24,512 nt of DNA from DASPLH01 sp035627675 (GTDB lineage Bacteria > Acidobacteriota > Terriglobia > Terriglobales > Acidobacteriaceae): assembly GCA_035627675.1 (NCBI GenBank), contig DASPLH010000038.1:1-24512 (forward strand). The letters are read 5' to 3'. The position numbers and the translations under genes are program-made. The stretch's first letter is position 1. Each line of letters begins with the position of its first letter. Below the pieces are notes generated by a model. The model was given only the letters and a program-made list of their open reading frames with translations. It was not told the origin of the DNA and did no database searches. Shown in pieces: positions 1 through 9,130 of this stretch.

Positions 1-337
1 TGCCGAACGAGCGCATCTCGAATGCGTACTCCGTCCAGGTTGTCGTGACCACGATGCCGATGCCGAGTATCAGTCCCAGCTTCGCTCCGGCGGCAGCGCT
101 CACGGTCCCAACACGCGGCAACAGCCATGCGAGCGTGTAGCCGATCACCAGGCTGCAGAGGAACGAAACCAGGTACGGCGCGATCGGTTCTTTGCCGCCG
201 GTCGCGGCCATGAGTTCTTCGGTGGTCTTGCCGATGCCGCGCAACCAGGGCTCGGACAGCGCGGTGTACCAGACGGCTCCGAAGATGAAGTGGACCAGCG
301 CGGCAACCACGACGGGTGCCACTCGGATGCGGTTCAT
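1..337 (-). CDS. DUF1761-like small membrane protein (5' part only)
   Basis: This is the N-terminal 112 codons of a protein whose end lies beyond the window edge. Reading the minus strand from ATG at 337 gives MNRIRVAPVVVAALVHFIFG, followed by AVWYTALSEPWL. A hydrophobic first segment with a GAxWY motif is the signature of the DUF1761 family of small integral membrane proteins. A second membrane segment (YLVSFLCSLVIGYTLAWLLP, about residues 54-73) and a third (LGLILGIGIVVTTTW, about 86-100) follow. The start is supported by a strong GGAGGGG ribosome binding site six bases upstream. The biochemical role of the family is not established, so no function is offered. It lies downstream of acs on the same strand, but a terminator and its own promoter candidate separate them. 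Confidence 0.75.
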   Translation of the reverse strand, partial: MNRIRVAPVVVAALVHFIFGAVWYTALSEPWLRGIGKTTEELMAATGGKEPIAPYLVSFLCSLVIGYTLAWLLPRVGTVSAAAGAKLGLILGIGIVVTTTWTEYAFEMRSFG

Positions 338-368
338 GCTTTTCCCCTCCCACCGTTGAAGTGGCCGG

Positions 369-397
369 ATTCTAGAACGGAAACGGAGTTCTGGCCA
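369..397 (-). promoter_or_regulatory. Candidate sigma-70 promoter for the DUF1761-like gene
   Basis: On the minus strand TGGCCA (397-392) and TAGAAT (374-369) are separated by 17 bases. They match the -35 and -10 consensus at 4/6 and 5/6 positions. Transcription would start near 362, leaving a leader of about 25 bases that carries the ribosome binding site. The position downstream of the acs terminator fits an independent unit. This is sequence inspection only. Confidence 0.4.
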
Positions 398-411
398 GCA
401 CGAATGCCTCG

Positions 412-444
412 CACCAAACGAAACGGCCGCCTGGGGCGGCCGTT
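412..444 (-). terminator. Rho-independent terminator after acs
   Basis: A 9-bp perfect inverted repeat, AACGGCCGC (422-430) with GCGGCCGTT (436-444), encloses a 5-base loop. On the minus strand the stem is followed by TTTCGTTT. It lies about 60 bases beyond the acs stop codon, where a terminator for the minus-strand acs transcript is expected. The T-tract is interrupted, so efficiency may be moderate. Confidence 0.65.
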
Positions 445-506
445 GGTCCTTCGGCTCGGAGGCGCATCGGGCGCCTGCCTCGCTCGGGATGGCGTGCGCG
501 AGAGGC

Positions 507-2474
<1,968 letters not shown>

Positions 2475-2510
2475 CAGGCGCTCCCGTATCCAGCTTCGGC
2501 GCCAACGAGA

Positions 2511-2553
2511 GAAGCGATGAGCGAGGCGGCAACCTGGCCACGCTCATCGCTTC
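2511..2553 (-). terminator. 13-bp inverted repeat between the two synthetase genes
   Basis: GAAGCGATGAGCG (2511-2523) and its exact complement CGCTCATCGCTTC (2541-2553) flank a 17-base spacer. On the minus strand, downstream of the first synthetase (stop at 2565), the stem is followed by TCTCTCGTTGG, a poor T-tract. It may be a weak terminator or a processing hairpin that sets different levels for the two genes of one transcript. The perfect 13-bp match makes the stem itself secure; its role is inferred. Confidence 0.55.
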
Positions 2554-2564
2554 CACGCAGATGC

Positions 2565-4478
<1,914 letters not shown>

Positions 4479-4740
4479 ATTCGCTCCGTGTCAGCTGGAT
4501 GCAGACAAACCGGGTGTACTGGACACACCTGGCGCGCGATACGCCTGAAGTCGAAAGCTCGAAATCAAGCATCTCGCGCCGGTGCAAACGACGCCGACGT
4601 ATGCGAACAGTCCACTTGCAACGAAGAATGCGAATAAGGGTCGGGCGCGGCAGCTGGATTTCCACCGCGTGCGAGGCCCATGTTCGACGGCGTTCCAGTG
4701 CGGGTTCCGGAGAGCAGTGCTCGGCGGGCCCTCACCCCAA

Positions 4741-4775
4741 GCGCACGTTGGTGTGCGTGCGCGGAATAGTATTCC
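4741..4775. repeat. Two abutting palindromes in the acs-paralogue upstream region
   Basis: A 7-bp stem GCGCACG (4741-4747) / CGTGCGC (4756-4762) is directly followed, with no gap, by the 13-base palindrome GGAATA-G-TATTCC (4763-4775) and then a TTTT run. These may be protein binding sites or a hairpin pair. They lie 263-297 bases upstream of the synthetase start, a plausible distance for a regulatory element. No known operator consensus is matched. Confidence 0.4.
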
Positions 4776-5194
4776 TTTTCCCGCCTCGCCGCGACAAAAA
4801 TACAGCACTCCGAAACCGGTGAGGGGCGCGCACCCGGCGACCCGAAGGGTCGCACGCAACCACCCGCTGCGCCTCGATCGCACGCGGCGTTTTGTCGCTC
4901 GATCACCGGAGCGCTGCGTAGCCCGCGCGATTCAGTAGTTAAGGGATAAAACTGGGAATGAAACGATAGGAAATATTCAGGGGCGAATGCGCTTATGGGG
5001 ATGGGGATGGTCTCAACGTTTGCGCTGGACGATCGAATCGCATCGTCCGCGGGCAGCAAGGTGGGTGGTGTGGAGGGTAGGTCCTTGCTTCCCGACCAGC
5101 GCGTCACGCTGTAATACGATCAGCGCCACTCGCCCCTGTTTGTTTAAGTTGGATCGATTGTGAACGAAGACAAAACTGAGGTCTGTAATTCTCG

Positions 5195-5222
5195 TCACAC
5201 CGCGGATGTGATATAAATCACC
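5195..5222. promoter_or_regulatory. CRP-type operator (site 1)
   Basis: TGTGA-TATAAA-TCACC (5207-5222) matches the classical CRP half-site arrangement TGTGA-N6-TCACA at nine of ten positions. A further inverted half-site TCACA (5195-5199) lies just upstream, giving TCAC-N9-GTGA-N6-TCAC. The neighbouring regulator has a CRP-like recognition helix, so autoregulation is likely. The site is centred about 68 bases before a start driven by the TATAAC box at 5271-5276. It could also serve the divergent acs paralogue about 730 bases away. Confidence 0.55.
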
Positions 5223-5420
5223 CAAAGTACCGGACCTAAACTGGAACCAAATGAGCTCCCCGGCCATCGATATAACAGGGCTGTAGAGCCGAGTTGCCGA
5301 GCACGTCCGCAGCCGGAAGTCCCCTGGCCTGCCTTAAGGCCGCGCACCAGCGGTGTCAAGGCAGCACCGCGGGGGCGGGGCGACCAAACCCGGATGGCAC
5401 ATAGGCAGTGCTGAACGGCG

Positions 5421-5443
5421 TATAATCAAGGTAAGTGGAGGAG
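5421..5443 (+). promoter_or_regulatory. -10 box and ribosome binding site fixing the regulator start
   Basis: A perfect TATAAT lies at 5421-5426 and TGGAGGAG at 5436-5443. Together they point to a transcript starting near 5433 and translation from GTG 5449. A start at the upstream ATG 5353 would place its coding region before this promoter. No good -35 box is visible, so an activator may be needed. Confidence 0.55.
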
Positions 5444-5448
5444 CACAG

Positions 5449-6165
5449 GTGGGTTCACCATACGGCCTGGAGTTAGTCGAAAACTGTTTGATCTGCAAGC
5501 TGCGGTCGGACAGTTTCTTCTGTGGACTCCCAAAAACATCCCTCGAAGCGTTCGAGAAGGTCAAGTTTACCGCAGCATATCCAGCCGGAGCCGTCCTTTT
5601 TGTCGAAGGCCAGTCTCCCCGCGGTATTTATATGCTGTGCAAGGGCCGTGTAAAGCTCTCCACCACTTCGAGCGATGGCAAGACCCTTATCTTGAAGATT
5701 GCTCAACCTGGCGAAGTTCTCGGGTTGCACGCAACCGTGTCCGGCACTCCTTACGAAATCACCGCAGAAACCGGCCAGCCCTGCCAGCTCAATTTCATCA
5801 AGCGCGAAGATTTCTTGCGATTCCTGCAACAACATGGCGATGCCTGCCTCAAGGCCGCTCAGCATCTCAGTCGCGACTGCCAATCGGCATACCAGCAGAT
5901 CCGGTCGCTGGGCCTGTCACACTCGGCTCCCGAGCGGCTGGCGCGTCTGCTGCTGGAGTGGTCGCACGGAGACACGGCCGACGATAATGGCATGCGAGTG
6001 AAGGTGGCGCTGACGCACGAAGAGATCGCCCAAATCATAGGAACCTCGCGCGAGACCGTTACGCGCACGCTCGCCGACTTCCGCAAGAAGCAGATCGCGG
6101 TGCTCAAGGGTTCTACCCTGCTCATCAAGAACAAGCCCGCTCTGGAGCGACTCGTGGGCGCATAA
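5449..6165 (+). CDS. Crp/Fnr-family transcriptional regulator with FNR-like cysteines
   Basis: The 238-residue product has an N-terminal cyclic-nucleotide-binding-like barrel (about 25-125), a dimerisation helix, and a C-terminal winged helix (about 190-212 for the HTH). Three cysteines near the N-terminus (C13, C16, C25; CxxC-x8-C) and C112 in GQPCQLNF resemble the four ligands of the FNR iron-sulphur cluster (C20, C23, C29, C122 in E. coli), although FNR has five residues before the third Cys. The Arg-Ser pair that binds cAMP in CRP is absent. The recognition helix reads SRETVTR, close to the SRETVGR of E. coli CRP, predicting GTGA half-sites; two such sites flank the gene. GTG 5449 is chosen over ATG 5353 because TGGAGGAG precedes it and a TATAAT box lies between. 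A redox or oxygen sensor is the likely role. A strong terminator follows. Confidence 0.85.
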   Translation: MGSPYGLELVENCLICKLRSDSFFCGLPKTSLEAFEKVKFTAAYPAGAVLFVEGQSPRGIYMLCKGRVKLSTTSSDGKTLILKIAQPGEVLGLHATVSGTPYEITAETGQPCQLNFIKREDFLRFLQQHGDACLKAAQHLSRDCQSAYQQIRSLGLSHSAPERLARLLLEWSHGDTADDNGMRVKVALTHEEIAQIIGTSRETVTRTLADFRKKQIAVLKGSTLLIKNKPALERLVGA

Positions 6166-6180
6166 TTCAGTATCGATTTA

Positions 6181-6215
6181 GAAGACGTCCGCATCGCTGC
6201 GGACGTTTTCTTTTT
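6181..6215 (+). terminator. Strong rho-independent terminator after the crp/fnr gene
   Basis: ACGTCCGCA (6185-6193) pairs perfectly with TGCGGACGT (6198-6206) around the tetraloop TCGC. The stem can extend through GAAG/TTTC to 13 pairs. TTTTCTTTTT follows directly. It starts 16 bases after the stop codon and isolates the regulator gene from the redox operon downstream. Confidence 0.9.
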
Positions 6216-6462
6216 GGAACAAAAGAGCGTCGTTCGATGCTGTAGCGATTCCATGTAAGTCCCGAATGGGGTCCGCTGGGCGTTGAGAAGCACTACACTT
6301 CGGTCTCGCAGTCGCGTTCCAACGTCGCGAAATTCAACAGTGCAAGATTTTTCAGCAGAATTTGTCCGTTGTGGAACGCAACAGTCACCCCGCCTTGTTT
6401 CGTTCGAAACGCCCGTCCAGCGGCCTTCTTCGTCGTTTGCGAACATTCATACACGTTTTGTC

Positions 6463-6516
6463 TCACGATCCGGCGTGACCCAAGTCACCGTTTCAAAATG
6501 GTAACGGGAACATAGT
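6463..6516 (+). promoter_or_regulatory. CRP-type operator (site 2) with class II promoter geometry
   Basis: GTGA-CCCAAG-TCAC (6475-6488) keeps the same GTGA-N6-TCAC core as site 1. An extra inverted half-site TCAC (6463-6466) lies 8 bases upstream, again as in site 1 (9 bases there). CATAGT at 6511-6516 is a possible -10 box (4/6). A start near 6523 would centre the operator at about -41.5, the class II activator position known for CRP and FNR. This suggests direct activation of the redox operon by the adjacent regulator. Confidence 0.5.
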
Positions 6517-6571
6517 CGGGCTGACCGGTGGTCTGACCCCAACAGATCCAAGTCAAATCCGGGTTCGGCGC

Positions 6572-6651
6572 AAGCCGGACGCGGGCTGGAACGCAGACCC
6601 GGCTTCGAAACGTTCCAGTGCTGTAGCAGAGCCGTAAGTCCCCAGCGGGAC
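6572..6651 (+). ncRNA. Structured 5' leader with H-type pseudoknot (candidate riboregulator)
   Basis: AAGCCGG (6572-6578) pairs with CCGGCTT (6599-6605). CTGGAACG, inside that loop (6586-6593), pairs perfectly with CGTTCCAG downstream (6611-6618). The order 1-2-1'-2' is an H-type pseudoknot with joining segments of 7, 5 and 5 bases. A further hairpin GTCCC-CAGC-GGGAC (6638-6651) sits directly against the GGAG (6652-6655) of the cytochrome gene, so folding could control ribosome access. The two main stems could instead be competing hairpins. I do not recognise a known riboswitch class; GEMM and cobalamin consensus elements were looked for and not matched. Confidence 0.4.
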
Positions 6652-6661
6652 GGAGATGATT

Positions 6662-7012
6662 ATGGAATTCTCCAAGGCCAGGATGGCCGTTCCAGCTGTG
6701 GGTTTGGTGATGCTGCTTGCACTGCCAAACCTCTCCTGGGCGGCTGACGATACCGCCAGTCTCTACAGGACCCGGTGCGCCGCGTGTCATGGCGCCGACG
6801 GTCTTGCCGCGACTCCCATAGCCAAGAAAGCACCGATCCGTTCGTTTGCTTCGGAGCAGGTGCGGAACCGCACGCGGGCGGAACTGGAAGACGCCATTCT
6901 CAATGGCGGAGTTCAGCGTCGCCCATCGCATGCGTTTGCCTACCGTGGGATGACAAAGGAGGAAGCAACGAGATTGGCTGCCTTGGTGAAGGAACTCGGA
7001 GCGAAGAAGTAG
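6662..7012 (+). CDS. Exported monohaem cytochrome c
   Basis: This 116-residue protein carries electrons outside the cytoplasmic membrane. A Sec signal peptide spans residues 1-27 (hydrophobic core AVGLVMLLALPNL, likely cleavage SWA/ADD). The haem c motif CAACH is at 39-43, and Met97 in AYRGMTKEE is the probable sixth iron ligand, typical of small class I cytochromes. ATG 6662 is preferred over ATG 6656 because GGAG (6652-6655) touches the latter but is six bases from the former. It opens the redox gene cluster and lies 157 bases before the ferredoxin-like gene, with an RNA-structured gap between them. It probably exchanges electrons with the HybA/HybB-like pair downstream. Direction of flow is unknown. 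Confidence 0.85.
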   Translation: MEFSKARMAVPAVGLVMLLALPNLSWAADDTASLYRTRCAACHGADGLAATPIAKKAPIRSFASEQVRNRTRAELEDAILNGGVQRRPSHAFAYRGMTKEEATRLAALVKELGAKK

Positions 7013-7016
7013 CGCC

Positions 7017-7097
7017 CCGTTGCCGTAAACTGCCGGGCCGCGTGCCGGCGGAGCAACGAGGCAACGGTTGCGATCCTGCAACCGATGATCCGTTGCC
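7017..7097 (+). promoter_or_regulatory. Alternative-hairpin leader between cytochrome and ferredoxin genes
   Basis: The octamer CCGTTGCC (7017-7024), its complement GGCAACGG (7060-7067), and a second CCGTTGCC (7090-7097) are arranged so that the middle copy can pair with either end, but not both. A nested hairpin CGGTTGC-GATCCT-GCAACCG (7065-7084) competes as well. Such mutually exclusive folding is typical of attenuators and segmental RNA stability elements. No T-tract follows, so simple termination is unlikely. Confidence 0.45.
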
Positions 7098-7169
7098 CAG
7101 CCGACTCGGGTCCGTTAACCGGAGGCGACAAACGCTGACCGAAAACCCCGCGTTGGTCGTGGAGAGCGT

Positions 7170-7931
7170 ATGAGCAAGGCCATCCTTTTTGACGCCACAA
7201 TGTGCGTCAATTGCAAAGAGTGCGAGCGAGCATGCGCGCAGAAGAACAATCTGCCGTATGACGATAAAGTCGCCGCTGAAACGGTACAGTCCGACCACAA
7301 GTTCACGGTCGTCCTCGAGAAGGGCGACAAGTACTTCCGCCGCCTGTGCCAACACTGTGAAGATCCTGCATGCGCATCGGTATGCCCGGTCGGCGCCTTC
7401 CGCAAGACGGCGGACGGTCCCGTGGTGTACGACGTGTACAAGTGCATCGGTTGCCGCTACTGCATGGCGGCATGCGCGTTTGGCGTTCCCAAGTACGAGT
7501 GGGGCAAGCTCAACCCGCGGGTGCAGAAGTGCATCATGTGTCCGGACGATGTTGCAGCGGGCCGGCCAACCGCCTGTGCCTCCGCGTGTCCGACCGGCGC
7601 CACGAAATTCGGCGACCGCGAAGAACTGCTGGTGGAAGCGCGCGAAAGAATCCGCACCAACCCCTCGCAATACATCGACAAGATTTACGGCGAGCATGAA
7701 GTTGGCGGCACTGACGTTCTGATGCTCTCCGGGGTCGACTTCGCCGAGTTCGGCATGCCGATCAACCTCCCGACGGACCCGCTACCGGAGCGGACCATGA
7801 AGGTCCTCTCGAAGATTCCTGACTTCGTGCCGGTGTGGGGCCTGGTTCTCGGCGGCGTGTACTTCATCACCCACCGCCGCGAGGAAGTTGCCGCCGCTGA
7901 AGCGGAAGAGAAGCACGGGGGTGCGCGGTGA
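7170..7931 (+). CDS. HybA/DmsB-type four-cluster ferredoxin with C-terminal membrane anchor
   Basis: This 253-residue electron-transfer subunit has 16 cysteines in the pattern for four [4Fe-4S] clusters: C12-C15-C18-C22, C60-C63-C68-C72, C92-C95-C98-C102 and C121-C124-C136-C140. A hydrophobic segment FVPVWGLVLGGVYFI (219-233) followed by a charged tail anchors it to the membrane, as in HybA. Unlike E. coli HybA it has no Tat or Sec leader; the first cluster begins at residue 12, so the protein probably faces the cytoplasm unless a partner carries it across. GGAG lies five bases before ATG. Its stop overlaps the start of the HybB-like gene by four bases (GTGA), indicating translational coupling and a one-to-one complex. 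No catalytic hydrogenase or molybdopterin subunit is in the window. Confidence 0.88.
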   Translation: MSKAILFDATMCVNCKECERACAQKNNLPYDDKVAAETVQSDHKFTVVLEKGDKYFRRLCQHCEDPACASVCPVGAFRKTADGPVVYDVYKCIGCRYCMAACAFGVPKYEWGKLNPRVQKCIMCPDDVAAGRPTACASACPTGATKFGDREELLVEARERIRTNPSQYIDKIYGEHEVGGTDVLMLSGVDFAEFGMPINLPTDPLPERTMKVLSKIPDFVPVWGLVLGGVYFITHRREEVAAAEAEEKHGGAR

Positions 7932-9130
7932 AGATCAAACTGACCTTCTGGCGAGTCGTCTTCGTTCTCATCATGATGGCGGGACTGTACTCCACGTATG
8001 TCCGGTTCTTCAAAGGATTGGGCGCGGTTTCCAACATGTCTGACCAGTTCCCATGGGGCATCTGGATCGGATTCGACATCCTCTGCGGCGTCATGCTGGC
8101 CGCCGGCGGATTCTGCGTTACCGGCGCCGTTCACCTGTTGAACATCAAGCGTCTGCATTCCATCGTTCGCCCCACCGTACTGACTGCATTCATGGGCTAC
8201 TGCCTGGTGATCTTTGGACTTTGCTACGACCTTGGCCGGCCGTGGTTCATCTGGCACCAGCTCATCTACATGAATCCACACTCGGTGATGTTCGAGGTGG
8301 GCTTCTGCGTCATGCTGTACACCACGGTGCTTGCGCTGGAGTTCTCGCCGGTCGTCCTGGAGCGCTTCAACCTCCAGTTCCCGTTGAAGATCGTCCGCGC
8401 CATGCTCATCCCGCTGGTCATCGCAGGCGTGATTCTCTCCACGCTTCACCAGTCGTCACTCGGCACTCTGTACCTGATCATGCCCAGCAAGCTGCATGCA
8501 TTCTGGTACACGCCTGCACTGCCGTTCTTCTTCTTCATTTCGGCGATAGCCGTCGGACTTGCGATGACGATCTTCGAGTCAACGCTCAGTTCGCGGGCCT
8601 TCGGACGTCAGCTTGAGCTGCCCGTGCTCCAGGAGTTGGGCCGCGCTCTCCTGGTGGTCCTCTGCGTCCTCGTTCTGTTGCGGTTTGAAGACTTCCTGCA
8701 TCGCGGACAACTGGCCGCGATCGTGAAGCCGAGTTACGAAGCGTACTTCTTGTGGGCCGAGCTGGCGCTCTCGATGGTGTTACCGATCCTCATACTCTCT
8801 TTTAAGAATCTGCGCCAATCGCCGCAAGGCCTGTACTTATCCGCCGTACTGACGCTGCTCGGGTTCATTACGAACCGCCTCAACGTCAGCATCACCGGAA
8901 TAGAGACCTCGGTCGGCCAGCATTATCTGCCGAAGTGGACCGAGTTCTCCATTACGGCAATGATCATCGCTCTCGGCTTCTTCCTCTTCGCGATGGCAGT
9001 GAAGTACCTGCCCATCTTCCCGGATGAAGAAGGACACGAACCGAGCCCTGCCGTTGGCGGATATCGCCAGCCTGCGCTTGCGATGGCGACGGCCGACGAA
9101 CCCGAACTGGTGGGTCATGCCCGCCGTTGA
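7928..9130 (+). CDS. HybB/NrfD/PsrC-family quinone-interacting membrane subunit
   Basis: The 400-residue protein is a polytopic membrane subunit of the NrfD/PsrC superfamily, which exchanges electrons between the quinone pool and an attached iron-sulphur protein. Segments resembling HybB are visible: FPWGIWIGFDILCGVMLAAG (41-60) and STLHQSSLGTLYLIMPSKLH (171-190), followed by WYTPALPFFFFISAIAVGLAM. About nine or ten membrane helices can be counted, up to about residue 362, followed by a soluble tail. Translation starts at GTG 7928, overlapping the ferredoxin stop, with GGGGGTG upstream. Its end overlaps the sensor kinase start by 14 bases. Paired with the ferredoxin and cytochrome, it resembles the quinol:cytochrome modules of metal-reducing bacteria more than a complete hydrogenase. 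Substrate and direction are unresolved. Confidence 0.88.
   Translation: MKIKLTFWRVVFVLIMMAGLYSTYVRFFKGLGAVSNMSDQFPWGIWIGFDILCGVMLAAGGFCVTGAVHLLNIKRLHSIVRPTVLTAFMGYCLVIFGLCYDLGRPWFIWHQLIYMNPHSVMFEVGFCVMLYTTVLALEFSPVVLERFNLQFPLKIVRAMLIPLVIAGVILSTLHQSSLGTLYLIMPSKLHAFWYTPALPFFFFISAIAVGLAMTIFESTLSSRAFGRQLELPVLQELGRALLVVLCVLVLLRFEDFLHRGQLAAIVKPSYEAYFLWAELALSMVLPILILSFKNLRQSPQGLYLSAVLTLLGFITNRLNVSITGIETSVGQHYLPKWTEFSITAMIIALGFFLFAMAVKYLPIFPDEEGHEPSPAVGGYRQPALAMATADEPELVGHARR

Larger units (their letters stand above)
4479..5448. other. Long non-coding divergent region upstream of acs paralogue and crp/fnr gene
   Basis: No convincing gene lies in these 970 bases; short frames here lack ribosome binding sites and resemble no family I know. 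The region holds several palindromes: GCGCACG/CGTGCGC (4741-4762, 8-base loop), immediately abutting GGAATA-G-TATTCC (4763-4775), and GCGACCC-GAA-GGGTCGC (4837-4853). A CRP-type operator lies at 5207-5222. A TATAAC box at 5271-5276 and a perfect TATAAT at 5421-5426 face the regulator gene, with a structured stretch between them (for example GCGGTG 5350-5355 pairing with CACCGC 5365-5370). The length suggests complex control of the divergent transcripts. Confidence 0.6.
6216..6661 (+). other. Upstream regulatory region and leader of the redox operon
   Basis: These 446 bases contain no credible gene. They hold, in order, the first copy of a TGCTGTAGC...GTAAGTCCC element (6230-6270), a CRP-type operator (6475-6488) with a suitably placed -10 box, a pseudoknot-forming leader (6572-6618), and a second copy of the element (6611-6651) ending in a hairpin that abuts the ribosome binding site of the cytochrome gene. 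The stretch 6275-6460 has no signal I can name. Confidence 0.6.

Noticed and set aside
5013..5267. 84-codon minus-strand frame in the acs upstream gap
   Set aside because: It has no recognisable domain and no ribosome binding site, and the CRP-type operator lies inside it.
5395..5411. TGGCAC followed by CAGTGC as a sigma-54 promoter before the regulator gene
   Set aside because: The -12 GC is displaced by two bases from the required spacing, which is strict for sigma-54.
5353..5448. ATG 5353 as start of the Crp/Fnr regulator
   Set aside because: The added 32 residues do not look like the family, and a TATAAT box and strong ribosome binding site lie downstream, just before GTG 5449.
6520..6660. 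Cobalamin or cyclic-di-GMP (GEMM) riboswitch before the cytochrome gene
   Set aside because: Fragments such as CTGTAGC and AAGTCCCC recall parts of the cobalamin core, but the B12 box and the GEMM core sequences are absent.
7685..8449. 254-codon antisense frame over the HybA/HybB-like genes
   Set aside because: It is a shadow of membrane-protein coding, with His/Asp-rich composition and no family resemblance.
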